Below, in pieces: positions 26,601-39,711 of a stretch of 64,000 nucleotides of DNA. The stretch spans positions 624,019-688,018 of the forward strand of contig JH720320.1 of the NCBI GenBank assembly GCA_000231825.2, written 5' to 3'. The first letter of the stretch is position 1, and each line of letters starts with the position of its first letter. Both the position numbers and the translations under genes were made by a program. Source of the DNA: Tetrahymena elliotti 4EA. Lineage: Eukaryota > Ciliophora > Oligohymenophorea > Hymenostomatida > Tetrahymenidae. The notes under the pieces are model-generated. The model saw nothing but the letters and a program-made list of their open reading frames with translations, did no database searches and was not told where the DNA came from.

Positions 26601-29600
26601 ACTAAAAATGTATCTTAAGATTATTAAGTTATTACAGTCAAAGAATTTGTTTTAGTCTTATTATTCATGAGAGAATAATTAAATTATGACCAAGTTAAGA
26701 AAATTTTGGTAAAACTTAAACTTTTAAAAACAGAGGAAGAGAAAGACCCTAAAATTTAATTATCAGTTAGAGAAGTTAGAGAGAGAATGAAATATAATTT
26801 AGATTTACCAATTCCTTTCAAAAAAATTCTTGAAATAGAAATAAAAGGATATTTATAAGCAAATACTCTTTAGGCAGACTTCAAAGACATCAATAGAAAC
26901 TATGAAATATTACTTGAATAAGCTGATTTTAATTTCTTTAAGAAATTATCATCAATTAGAAATATACCAAGAATTGAGGATCCATCATAAAATGCACTTG
27001 TAAAAAGTTCCATTACAGATATTTCTGAAATGCTTAATGTTGATTATCAGTCTATTGAATTTTTCATCAATTTACTTACTTCATCTAAGGCTAATAAATT
27101 AAAGTAGGCATTAGACATGCTCTAGATATTAAAAATCAATCCGAAGTGTGATGATAATGACATTAGTACTTTTGTTGAGTTTAGTTCATCGATCTTAGAA
27201 AAAATTGATTAAAAGAATTAAAATATTATTACCATTTCTAAAAATATCTTTTCAGATAAACTCCCTGTTTGTTTGCTCAGAAAGATTCTATACCATAATG
27301 GAACTCCTATTCCCTACTCAGATTATTTAGAACTATTTAATATCTATTGTAACAACCAAATCCCTGATTCAATTTTAAATTTAATTGATTTCAGATATGG
27401 AATAACTGGTAACAAGAAGAGAGATATTTACAAATTTTTGCATCCTTTAAAAGAAAATACTTCAAAAGATTATTAGAAGTTCAAGAACGTAATACTTTTT
27501 TAAATAAAATCAAGTTTATTTATTTTTTCAATTAATAATTCAGGAATCTGACCCAGGTTAAAAAGGTCTAATTAAATCAGTCTAAATTCTATCAATAAAT
27601 GAAGAAGCAGTTAGAATCTAACACTTCCTTTAATATTTAATTAAAACTAATCAAGATGCTCTATTGATGGCAAGTTGCTTACTAGTCTATTTCAGTGGTC
27701 GTTCTAGCAACATCACTCTATAAATATAAGATAAAAATGATAAAAATCAAAAGGTCAGTGTTGAGTAATTATTGTGCATACTACTATAAGTTAAGTAAGA
27801 ATTCTTCGAAGCTGTCCACACTTACTTCTAAGAAGATGCAAATAGTTGCACATAGACAATGATAAAGTTCTACCGTTAATTAGATTATTTAGACTAATTA
27901 GATGAAGGAGATGAGAATACTGTTCTTGAAAACAATATAACCATTTCAGATAAAAATGTTGAATAATATGTCAGATTAGTTAATCATATGCAATTTAACA
28001 CATCATTTATTACTAAAGATACTAACATACCAATTGAGGCTGTAGAGTTAGTTTCTAATCTAATGTATATAAGAAATTCTAAGAACGATAAGGAACGTAA
28101 TGCAATTTTCGAATAAATGAAAAGTAATACTTATATCTCTAAGCTATTCTCTCAATTAGGAGTTAATCACATGGAATTAGTTACTTTGATAAAAATGATG
28201 TACTAAGATTATGAACCTACTAATATTAAATGGATTTCTAAATCGCTCAAACTCCCCCCATAATTCAAAATTGATGGGTTATAACAGTTAGCCATGATTG
28301 ATTAAATTCTTCCAATTTATGGAGAATCATCGTAAAATAAAAAGTAATTAATAAACTTAATTAAAACAAACAAGTTTATTAAAAATTTCAAAATTGATAC
28401 TACTTGGGCTGAAGTTGCCTACATATTAAGTAAAGGCGATTTTTGTCTTCTTTCAAAGTATTAAGATGTTTTAATACCTCTCAAATACCCATCTGCTATT
28501 AGATTTGAAAGCGTTATTGGCGAAGAAGAGCTTTAATAATCAAGAACACTTACACAAGCAGTTAATGCAAAAGAGATAAGTTATATTTCTCTTATTTAAG
28601 GTTTAACAGGGTAAATTATTTTTTATTTTAGATATTTTTGATCTTGTTTTTGTATTTAAATTTAACATTAAAAAAAAATAATTTATTTTAAATTAAATAG
28701 TTTACTCTCTTGTAGATACTCCTCTTTCCAAACCACAGAGTTCCTTTATTAGTTATATACAATTATTAGCTAGAAATATGTAAAAGATGAGCATTTAACT
28801 ATTGAGGATGGGCTCAAGAAGGGTAACACTCTATAATACGCTCTTTACAAGTTTACAAAAAGCACATTTATGAGCCCAGTATGGACTTTGCTGATGATGG
28901 GAGATATAAATACTTGGGAATTTATAGCATAGAGTCATTACTTAGTTAATGATAAAAAAAATACTTACCTCAATCCTATTTTAGCTTTGGTTTATGTATT
29001 AAACTTTAGATCAAACCCTTTGATTGTTAAGCAATTACTTGTAGATTTAGAATATGCATAAAGATGTTAAGAAATTTATATAGCAAAGTTAAAGAAAGAA
29101 TGTTTAAAAAGAGCTTAACATGAGAAAAAGAAGGAGGATAATGAGTATGTTGAACAAAATGATAGTGATGAAGAGATTGAAGATATTTTGATGAAAGATA
29201 TTAAAAAGAAAAATAAAAAAACTGATAAAGGTGATGATCAGTTTAAATTTGAACTCAAAGAAGATGAAATATAAAAACTTTAAGAGCTCAAAGATAAAAT
29301 AAAAAATTATAAAATATAGATAAACAATATATTAATAAATTCAATTGAAAAAGATGGGGAAAAGTAATAATTTTTTAAAAAATTCTTAAAATAAATAAAA
29401 ATTTGATTTTATAAAGGTTATTATAAATTGCTGAAGAATACAATTTCCCTAAAAAAGTGATAAACATGCTTTTAGTTTACGAAAATGATTATGGAGATAA
29501 GAAGAAAAATAATGATGATGATGATGATGTTTAAATTGAGGAGGAAGATTCAGAAAAAGATATAAAATTGACCAGTGATTTAATATATAAAGCTTTTTAG

Positions 29601-32600
29601 CCAATCGAAGAAGAAATGTAAAAATAAAATTTTTTATTGAACTTATTTGAATATTTTAATTGGTAAAAATAGGTAAAAAGAAGAAAATTAAACTAAATAT
29701 GGCGAATTCAAAGAACTTGAGATTCTAAACTAAGTTTTCGAATATGTTGGTACAGATTTCTATACAGACCCTAGAAGAGAAAAAATGAATATCAAACATG
29801 AAGAAATGAATTTCACTAAGAACTACTGCTTGTACACTCATTCTTCTAGTCCACTTATGTAAATGGTTGTTTTGAGTACTATTGCTTAACTCAAATTGTC
29901 ATATTATGACTTTTATGGATTCACAGCACGTGATGAAGATCATTACAAATAAGTTACTTTTGCAATTGATCTTATTCTATGTACTTTAGAGAAGTATTAT
30001 TACTTCGATGACATGATGGATTTCTTCCCTCGTCACAGACTCATTCCTCTTATTGTAATATATTTTTCAAATACAATTAAATACTTAGGTATTCAAATAA
30101 TTATTTACTCTATTAGGGATTATCAGTTGGGTTTATCATTGAATCAGATGATATCCTTTCTTCTATGACTTCTAGAAATATATTTGGTCAGAGATATTTT
30201 TAAGATGTCATTATAGAAATATGCTAAAAAGTTTATGATAAGTAAAATGATGAAGAATATGAAAAAGGATAAGAACAAAAGATTGATAAATCAAATATTA
30301 AAAAGTTTATAGATTTACACAAATATAAACTAAAGCTAAAATACTTTATGGATATAATTGTTGATCATGATCTTTATTATTAAGTATATTGTAATTATGG
30401 TTATGGTGGTGTATTTAAAGGAATATCATAATCAGAAGTATTGTCAGAGCTAGAAAACAAGAATTTTGGAAGATTAATTGAAAACTACGATGAAATGATG
30501 TGGGATTGGTAAAATAGTTAAATTTGTTTTTTTAATTGATTTTTTAACTACATATTATGTTTTAGCTTCGAAAGAGATGAAATTTTACTTCATATTACAG
30601 ACTCAAAGTCTTATTCTACCTATACAAAGCGTAGCTATTATATTGACAGAGATTCTTATGATGAAATTGACCATTATTCTGGTGAAAAAAAGAAAGATGT
30701 ATTTGAGTACTTAGATAATTACACTAAAGTAGCAGAAACTGAAAACTTTAAGTTTATGATAGATATCTTTAAAGAAAATTATAGATCTTTGAACGACAAT
30801 GATTATTTCATTGTTAATTATGGACAAGTTGAATATTAATTATTATTTATTTAACAAATTAGAATTATTTTTAATTAATTATAGGACTCTAATATGTTTT
30901 TCGGTACCTTGATCCTAAATGGTATTATACAATAATAAATGAAAGAAATCTCTATGGAAGACTTCTAATCTTATGTTAACTCAACATCTCTTTACATGAC
31001 TAGTAACAAGAAAGCTCTTGCTGAAATTCTAAGTTTGTTAATACCTAATCTTAAATCTAGTTTTACTTCATTAAATGAACTTTTGAATGTTTCTGAAGAA
31101 AATCTAAACAGTTTTATTAATCTTGCTATGGGTAAGAGTATTAATTAATCCCAAGATTTGGATACCCTATTGAAGAAATCTTCTCTCTCAGACACAAATA
31201 AGGAGTAACCTAATTTTTATTATTCATATTTTTAGAAGTTAATATCAAATATTTAGGGCTTTAAAAAATTGTGTATGGGCTTATTAAGGTGAGATGAGAG
31301 AACACCTAAAATTAATATATCATTCCCCACTCTTTTTGTAGTCTTCTAGAGCAGTTAGGTTCTTCACTAAATTCCTTTGGTCATTTGAAAAGGTAATTGT
31401 TTAATTAAAATAAATTTATCTTACTTTTATCAATAATATTAAAGAGTTCTATGCACAAATCAGCAAATAATCCTTACAAAATAAATTACTTTGATTTCTG
31501 TAATTTATCCCCTAACAGAGTTAAAGCATTGGAAAAAGCTTAATAATATTTATGGAAGATAAGTTAAGATATTTGCTACTAAAAGTGGTTAATAGAAAAT
31601 AAGAAAGACCCTAAAAAAAAAGAAAATTCTATTGAAAATTATAAGCTAGAAGAAATCTATAAAAAAAATAGCGATGTCTAAGATAATGATATGTCTTTAC
31701 TACTTTAAAAAATTCTATATAATGATTGGAACTTCCTGATAGCATAAAATAAAGATGGATTAGAGTAGATTTTTAAATTTAATGTTTAATTTTTGAAAAT
31801 AAGATTTATTTTTTTAATTCTAGGAATGCCTTCAATGTTATTTTTAGAACAAAGAAAGATTAAAAATGCTTAGAAAAGCTGTAGATTCTCGCTCTTATAA
31901 AACCATCAAAATTGGGTTTAAAAATTACAGCTGATAGTTTAGATGAGCATGTAACTCATGCTAAGGTATTATTAAATATTAATTCATTTATTGGATAATA
32001 TATTAAAAAAATAAATATAAAGGTATATGATATGATTACTGCAGGAGGTGATTTCTTCTCTGGTGATTCTGAAGCAAGACATTTACATCTACTCTTGAGT
32101 TTATCAAATAACTCAGTTGTTCATGTCTTAAATTGTTTAAATACTTCAGCTGATGAATGGAGTTTTGATTATTAAGAAGAATTAGAAGAAAAAAAGTAAA
32201 ATGAGAAAGTACTGGAATATATTAAAGAAAATAAATTAGATCCTGAATCGAAAGAAATAGAAATATAAGATTAAATCTTTTAGAAATACAACACTCTCAA
32301 AAAAGAAGCATTACAACAGCTGAAAGTAATTAATCTTTTGAATATTATTTTTTTAAAAAATTTTTTGATAATTTAAAAATTAAGAATAATGCAATTAAGA
32401 ATGAAAGCGAAGGTATACAAAAAAGCAAATATTTATCTTATATTCTCCAATCTCTTTTCTTATGGAAAAATATTTCTAACATTAAGTGGGATGACATCTT
32501 GAAAAATTCTGAAGCTTTTATTGAAAAGCCCTACTAATTCAAAGAATTCAAACCTTAAATAGATTTCCTATTTAATTATATCCAATATTTGTCTATTTTA

Positions 32601-34746
32601 CCAGCAGTTATTCTTGATAAAGCTGGAGCTAAACCTTCACCAACAAAAAGAAAAGATAACTCAAAATTAACTTCTTTGAAGGTACCTGTTGAAAAAGACC
32701 CTGCAGAATCAATTATTGTTGAAGAAACAAATGTATTCAGTGTCTTGAAAAAGTAAACAAATTTAAATAATTTGAAGAATTTAATTAATAATTTAATATT
32801 TATTTAATTAGAATGAAATTCAAAAGTTTAAACACAGAAATATTTACAAGATATATTGAGTATGAAAGCAATTCAATTTACCAAATTTATCAGTCTTATA
32901 ATCGTGTTGTCAAAAACATGGGTAAAATAGCATCTGAGTATGCAATTATATGCGAAGAAGAAGAAGGAGAAGAATTAAATGAAGAAGCATTTAAAGAAAA
33001 ATTAAAAGAAGATATATGTATTTATTATTTTACTCTATTATTCCATTTTATTTATTTTTTCTAATTTTTAGGTTCAGTATCAGATAATATCTATTTCTTG
33101 CTTAATTTTTTGAATGGAAGTTTCTTAAAGGAGCTAGAGCGTGCACATCCATTAATTGAATATCTTTCTAATCTTTACTTTATAGGTCTTTAAGCCATTA
33201 ATACATAAAAGATAGAACCTATAACTTAATATCTATAAAAATGTATGGAAAATGAAAATTCCTTCATTAAGTAAATTTTGAAGGAAAATCCTGATTATGC
33301 TACTATTTTTAATTAAGTTTTAAATGTTATATTTACTATTTCATTTTGTACTATGAATGATGGTAAGATTGATAGACTTGAAAAAGAAAATATCTTAAAT
33401 CAAATAGATGACTTAGTAGTTACAGTAAGCAGTGATTTGTTACAGATAGATGAAAATATAACCAATTTAGTATATGCTGTATTCTACCTTGTTACTAATT
33501 AAGAGACCAAGAGAATGAGAGAAAATCCCAAACTTAAAGAAAAGAAGAATTACTTAAATGTAATTAAATATTTTTTGTCTTTTTAAAAATTAATTTATTA
33601 TTGAAATGTAAATTTTGTGGATTTGTCTAATTTAATTTTTTTAAAAAAAGATCTTACTCAAAATAGCTTTTGAGAATCCTGATTTATCAGACTTTTTCTT
33701 TGGATCTCCTAAGACTGGAGAGAACCCAGAACAAATAGATAAGATGATATCTACTATTACAAATTTCATTTAATCGATTTTAGATAAGCCTTCTTAATCT
33801 ATAAATGACAGTGACTTAGTAAAAGAAGTTTTGAAGCTACTTAAATTTGCTAGTAAAGGTAATATAGATGTTACTATCATAGAAGATGTTATATCTATCC
33901 TTACAGGAGATCACTAGAAAGTATTTAATATCCTAAAGAAGTTTGATATTATAGATGAAAACAAGATTGCATTAATATAAAGAGCTTATAATTCAGTAGT
34001 AGATATGCCTATTTTTAACAGCAAAGACAAAGCTATTGTAGGTGGTAGCTCATCAGAGTAGTCTGATAAAATTAAAGAAATTGTGAAGAAGCTTTAAGAA
34101 GGAAAAGTAAATTAAAAATTTTTAGAAATCACAAATTTAATATCAAATATTTCAAAAGGCAAACATTAAAGATGTTTTTATTGCAGTTGATGCAGAAGGT
34201 GATAATAATGGAACTATTTCTATTGATGAATTCTAATCTTTTGTTAGAAGACTAGGTAATAAATTTATTTTATTTATTTATTTTGAGATAAAGTAAAATA
34301 TAAAAAAAATAGGTATGGAATTAAGTAGACACAGAGTTAATGAAATCTTTGCATATATCAAAAATAAGAAACAAAAACAAGGCAGTGTTGAAAAAACCGA
34401 TGAATTAACATTAAATGTAGAAGAATTTGAAAAAGCATTCAAGTATGTTAATGATAAGAAAACATCTATGTCTCTAGAAAAATTAGGTATTTCTCCTGCT
34501 CTACTTGTTCTTGCCCTTGGTACACTTATAGTCATACTTATTCTCTTATTTGTATTCATCTTCCTTGGTATTAATGCATTTGCTATGGGAGGAACATTTG
34601 GATCCATTATTAACTCACTAATTCCAATGGCTGCTGCTGGTGGAACTGCTGGATCACAAGAAGATAAAAAAGATAAATTAAAAGAAGAAGAGGTTTCTAA
34701 TGCAGTTGCTGAAACTCAAGCTATTATCCATTCTGAAAATCTTTGA
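17623..34746 (+). CDS. Giant multi-pass membrane protein with EF-hand-like motifs, family unknown
   Basis: About 30 introns and roughly 4,900 residues. Exon 1 (17623-17793) starts at ATG; intron 1 (17794-18246) is unusually long. A charged Lys/Gln-rich N-terminus precedes a first membrane segment (18753-18823, ILLLIFIVALILTLILVFYY). A non-cytosolic domain of about 550 residues follows, then a second segment (about 20845-20935). More segments lie near 21210-21300, 22090-22180, 22290-22350 and 22430-22530. After that comes a vast Gln/Lys-rich, largely helical region with coiled coil (about 24100-25560). EF-hand-like loops occur near 23850 (GDGEVDFEEV) and 34180-34235 (AEGDNNGTISIDEF), with a partner half-site near 34420. 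A C-terminal membrane helix (about 34510-34580) and a short tail end in TGA. The frame changes without a usable intron near 29640-29710 and near 31914-31920. A calcium-regulated ER or surface role is only a guess. One gene is assumed because no TGA separates the exons. Confidence 0.75.
17794..18246 (+). other. Long first intron of the giant gene
   Basis: A 453-nt GT..AG interval, several times longer than the other introns of this gene. It joins the short exon encoding the Met-start peptide to exon 2, which has no ATG of its own after the upstream in-frame TGA at about 18193. It is AT-rich; no internal gene was seen. Confidence 0.5.
29640..29710 (+). other. Unexplained frame change in the giant gene (first site)
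   Basis: The exon reads open in one frame up to TTTGAATATTTTAATTGG and in another from TATGGCGAATTC onward. No GT/AG pair restores phase. The truncated duplicate is continuous in frame through the same place (13795-13850) and is 5 bases longer there. The intact-looking copy therefore carries a net 5-base difference in an A-rich run. It could be a sequencing error or a real lesion. Confidence 0.6.
31905..31930 (+). other. Unexplained frame change in the giant gene (second site)
   Basis: The exon that starts after the intron ending at 31824 reads ECLQCYFQNKERLKMLRKAV.. and then hits TGA. The neighbouring frame reads ..LGLKITADSLDEHVTHAK into the next intron. Removing one T from ATTGGGTTTAAA joins them cleanly as ..KIGLKITADS... 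This is most simply a one-base insertion or base-calling error. Confidence 0.5.
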
Positions 34747-35400
34747 ATAATAATTAATTTATCTTCATTAAATTATGTTTTTTATTATTTATTCTATTTT
34801 AGTAACTTACTTTCATACGTCTTTTAGAATTCATTTAAATTAATTTTTTAATTTATATTTAACCTTTTTTAAGATAAATATGACTTTTTTAATATTATTT
34901 AGAAAATCTAGTTAGAAATTAAACAGTTGATTTTGTTTTATTAGCCTTAAAAATATTTTATTTAAGTATTTGAATTGATTCATTATTCTTCAATTTGAGA
35001 TAATCAATTTCATGATTTATAAACTGAGATACTATTACAAAATTTAATATGTCAAGTTTATTTTTAATCCAAAAATTTTCTTTTAAAAATATAAAATTAC
35101 AAAGAATTAAAATAACAATCAATTTATATTGTAAATAAATAATTTTATGAAAGCTTTTGATAAGGTATAAATAATTTTCAATTATAATTAATAAGAAGGT
35201 TATTATTAACATAAGTTTATCTCAAAAACTAGTTATTAAATTATATTTATAGCATATCATTTCAACAACGTTATCTATTGACATAATAATTGCCTGAGAA
35301 ATAAAATTTTTAACATTTTATTTTTTATTTTATTATTAGTAAAATAATATTAAATTGATTATCAAAGTTATATATCATAATTAATAAAAGTGTTACATTC
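34747..35400. other. Spacer between convergent genes
   Basis: No gene seen. The first 100 bases or so match the 3' flank of the truncated duplicate at 15010-15110, so the duplicated unit included the 3' untranslated region. Confidence 0.55.
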
Positions 35401-35970
35401 TCAAAGTATAAAAACTTCTTTATCATCAGCAATTCTTACAACAAGAATAGTTATATTAGAAATAGCTTCTGAGCACTCTAAAGTTAACTGAAATAAGCAC
35501 TCATTTTTTAGATTTTTAAATTATTCTTAATGACTATATGGAATATATGTTAGCTTGTAGCCAATTTCTGTTACCCATTTTATATCATTAATTTAGATTT
35601 AGTCATCTTTAACCTATTCATAGCTTTTAAAATCATGCATAATAGCTTTTCCTTAAAACCTTATTACTTAATCTACATTATATAATTTTATTCCAACATA
35701 AATACTATCTTCTCCTAAGGGATAAACGTATACTTTGATTCTATCTCTAATATATTCCTTTTATTTTTAAATAAATATTGGCTTTTCAGAGCTTTTCAGC
35801 GATTTATCCCTTGATTCTACTACTAAATCAATAATATTAGCAAAATTTTTAAAGCTGATGAAATGCTAATTAAAATTTCTATTTATAACTAGAGGAAATT
35901 CACTTTCTTTATGAGTTAGTGTTTTAGCTACTGAATCGTATTCAGTTATATCAAAATTCATTTAATTCAT
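35401..35970 (-). CDS. Conserved-looking small protein of unknown function
   Basis: Intronless ORF of 189 residues starting MNQMNFDITEYDSVAK and ending in TGA. It carries many in-frame TAA codons read as Gln and a balanced soluble composition. There is no signal peptide and no membrane segment. The middle (about 70-150) has alternating hydrophobic residues suggestive of beta strands (IKVYVYPLGEDSIYVGIKLY). A second in-frame ATG nine bases downstream (35961) could also start the protein. It is divergently transcribed from the kelch-BTB gene, with about 770 bases between their starts. I recognise no family. Confidence 0.65.
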
Positions 35971-36743
35971 AGAATTCTACTTTATTATTCTTTTTATATT
36001 TATGAGTATAAGCAACTATTAAAAAATTTAATTAAAAAACAAAAATACTTTGATATTAAACCCTAATACAAATAGAATTTAAGATATTCAAAAAATCTTT
36101 TTTTGAAAAATGAAATAAGTATTCCAGTTTATTCTTGAAAATATACATTTTTTAACATAAGAATTTAAATATTTTAATTAATTTTAGAAAATGAATTTAT
36201 TTGATTCTGTTAATGTATTATCTTCTAAGATAACAAACCAAGATAGCAAAATGAAATTTGAAATTTTTGAAAAACAGAAAATATTATCTATTAAAAAGAA
36301 ATAATAGTTTAATGACTAAAAATTAGTAATTAAGCAAATATATCTGTTGTTTAAAATTGTAAATTTCAGATTTGCTTCAATGTAGTAAGAAAATTAATAA
36401 AAAAAAACATCAAAAATATTTTGAACAACTAGATTGATTAATAGTGTTTTTTTTCTTTATATTTCAATACACATTTCTATTGATATTTATTAATAAATTG
36501 ATAATTTCGTACTTTTAAAAAATATAATTAATTGAAACACTATTATTCTAATAAACAATAATTCTTATTAATTTGAAAATCAATAAGCCATTAAATACTC
36601 TATACTTTCAATAGCTAAGCAAAAACTAAAGATTTAGCTTGGTCTTACTCATTAATAATAAAAAATAGACTAAAAATTTTTTGAATAAAGAGCTAGTTAA
36701 AGATTGAATAAAGTTTTAACAATTAAAAGTAAACTTTTCAAAA

Positions 36744-39019
36744 ATGCATTCAAGAAATGCAAACTCTGCTATTGTTAGCACTAATTAATACAATTAGCAG
36801 TTTTAAAATAATTCTAGTTAGTCTGCCATTTCAGAGAGTCAATAATCTCTTTCAAGAAATTTCAGAAGCAATAGCTTTTTCTTGTTCGATGAGAATTAGG
36901 GAATGTAAAAATATTATATTTTTTTATTTATTTAAGTTTTGATTTTTAAATCTAAATAACATTTAATGTCTTAAACTCAACTAAAAATAGCTCTATCCTT
37001 GAGAAATGATATAAAAAGCCTTAAAAAAATTATAAAGAAAAAATTGATATTCATTTTAAATAACTATTAATAGCACTTTGAGGTCAGATTCTTCTTTTGA
37101 AGGAAATGAAGGTGAAATTAATTTTAACATAGAAAGAAGAACTAGCAATTTAAATTTTACTCCTATTGATGAAATGATTATTAAAAGCAGAGAACCTATT
37201 CAATATAATTAGATATAGGCAGGCTTTTAAGAATACGAATCATATGTTTGGGAAAAAGTGGAAAACAAAGGGTCTTAAAAGCCATGTCCACGAAGTAGTT
37301 CTGCTTCAGTTATTTATAAAGAATGTCTATATTTATTTGGAGGGTTTACTTTCAATGGAAGACTTAATGAAATTTATTAATTTAATTTTAAAACTTTAAA
37401 ATGGACTAAAATAAAAGCCACTGGAACTAAACCATCTGCTAGAGAAAATAATGGGGCTGTTGTTTATTAAAATAAATTGTATATCTATGGAGGTTATGAT
37501 GGCGTTAGTTGGTTCAAAGATTTTTATTCTTTTGATTTTGCCACTTTTGAATGGACTCGTTTACCTATTCAAGGTAATCATTGCTTTTCAAAATTAAAAT
37601 AGAAAATTAATTTTAAGAACAAAAAATAATTTTTTTTATATTAATTAAGGTGATGAGCCAACTTAAAGTTTTGGTTTTGCCTCTGGGAGCCATGAAAATA
37701 GCTTCTCTATTTTTGGAGGTTTTGAAGGGTAAAACTGGCTTAATGATTACTTTGAGTATAACTTTACTACAAGTAAGTGGAAAAAGGTAGACCTTAAAGG
37801 GTCTGTTCCTTCAGAAAGATCATGTCCAAGTTACTGTTCAAAAGATGAATACCTATATATTTTTGGAGGATATAATGGAATAGATAAATTATAGGATTTC
37901 TACAGAATCAACATGAAAAAAGGCAAAAGTGTTTTCATATAGTAGAAAGGTAGTATACCTTCACCTCGTTATTTTCATAGCCAAATATATTACTCTGACA
38001 AAATATTTTTGTTTGGTGGATATAATGGATAGGTTAGACTAAATGATTTATATGAATTTAATGTGAATAATAATAAATGGACAAAAGTAGATTAAAAAGA
38101 CCCTCCTGCTGGTCGCTCTTCAATGGTATTTATTTAAAATATTAAATTTGAAATAGTTTTAAAGTTAAGTAAATATGGAAGGATTTTAAAACAAATAAAA
38201 CAATAAAATAAAAACAAAAACAATTAAAGCTATCAATAAATTGTTTAATTTGTTACTAAATATTTTTAAGCGAAAAAGAAGACTGGATTTTTTTAAAAAC
38301 TAATTTTGTGGATTTATCCTTTTAATCTTAATCAATTTAAAAGATAAATTAATTTATTTTAATTAAAATAGGTATTATAAATATACAATGATGTACTATT
38401 TTTATTTGGTGGTTTAAATGGATTCAATGTAATGAATGATTTCTATTAATTTAAGTTTTAGACTGCTTGTCTTCCAAAGCCTTAGTTAAATCAAGACATT
38501 TTCTCTCTCTTAAACAATTAATAATTAAGTGATGTCTAATTTTTAGTTGAGGGGTAAATTATATATGCTAACAAAGCTATCTTAGGTTGTAGATCAGAGT
38601 ATTTTAGAATGATGTTCACTAATGGTTTACAAGAGAGCTGCTAATAAATAAGTCAGTAACCTATAATTATTAAAGATATCTCACATGATACATTTTTAGA
38701 TGTATTAGTTTACATCTATACAGACACTATTGATAACAATTTATCTAATTAAAGAATAATAGCTCTATTATAATTATCAGATTTATATTTTCTTGATAGA
38801 TTAAAATATCTATGTGAAGAGAAATTAGTCAGGACTCTTTAGAACAAAAATATAATAGACTATTTATTACTAAGTTAAAAAAATAGATGTAGTTATCTGA
38901 AAAAACACTGTATGACTCAAGTTCTCGATAATCTAAATGAAATTAAATAATAACCTTGCTTTTAAAAATTATTAATGGATCCAACTCTTTTGATGGAAAT
39001 TATTATGAATAAAAACTGA
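36744..39019 (+). CDS. Kelch-repeat protein with C-terminal BTB domain
   Basis: Four exons (36744-36904, 37074-37573, 37650-38125, 38372-39019) give 594 residues with matching phases. After an Asn/Ser/Gln-rich leader there are six kelch repeats, each with the GG doublet and later Trp: LYLFGGFTFNG, LYIYGGYDG, FSIFGGFEG, LYIFGGYNG, IFLFGGYNG, LFLFGGLNG. That is enough for one beta-propeller. A BTB/POZ domain follows (LSDVQFLVEGQ then ILGCRSEYFRMMF). The order kelch then BTB resembles LZTR1-type proteins; such proteins often act as substrate adaptors of cullin-3 ubiquitin ligases, which here is inference. The 5' end is uncertain: coding-like sequence also occurs at 36191-36310 and 36560-36740 (plus strand), so upstream exons are possible. 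The last intron (246 nt) interrupts the sixth repeat. Confidence 0.85.
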
Positions 39020-39711
39020 ATCTCATCAAAAGCAATAAATTGAAAATACAAAAAATAAATATTTCAATTCCTCAAACTCAAAAAACCAATAAAAAATATT
39101 TAATTACTATCTTATAACACTTCTTTAAACCATCAGAGTTCAAAAATATTCCAAATAAATAAATAAATAAATAAATTCTTTCTTAAAATCTTATTTCAAA
39201 AAATTAAAACTTTTTTAAATTTATCAAAATTTATCATATAAATAATGTCTTATTGTAATTTACTCTCTCATATTTATATATTTTGTGTTTTAAACATTTA
39301 CTTAAATCAAATGTAAATTAGAGTTCTAATCAATCTATTTTAAAAAACTTTTAAATTTAATGTTACACTAAAAAAAAATTAATTACTTGACATGGTTAAA
39401 AATGAAATACAGTAAATAATCTTAAAATAGATATTATTGATATTTTGTGTAAGAAAAATAAAAAAGAGGATGAGGTTTTTAGGGATAAAGAATTTGCTAT
39501 TTTATCTCAAGCAAACTTTAAAGTTACAGTTAAAATTTTAATATTTAACAATTTACAATATTTAATGTAAAATACAAGAAAATTACACAAAACATAATTT
39601 CTTTCAAATCTAAATATTTTATTTGTTATAATTTCAATTATTAATTTTGCTTATTGATTCTATTTTTTGTAGTTGTAAGTTTAGCAATATCAGATAGATT
39701 TGAATTTATAC
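39020..39711. other. Spacer with a short AAAT repeat
   Basis: Convergent intergenic region between the kelch-BTB gene and the serpin. It contains an (AAAT)n run at about 39153-39177. Open stretches exist but look like AT-rich noise. Confidence 0.55.

Noticed and set aside
36191..36740. Coding-like stretches upstream of the kelch-BTB gene as 5' exons
   Set aside because: No phase-consistent chain to the exon at 36744 could be built; left as a possibility in that gene's entry.
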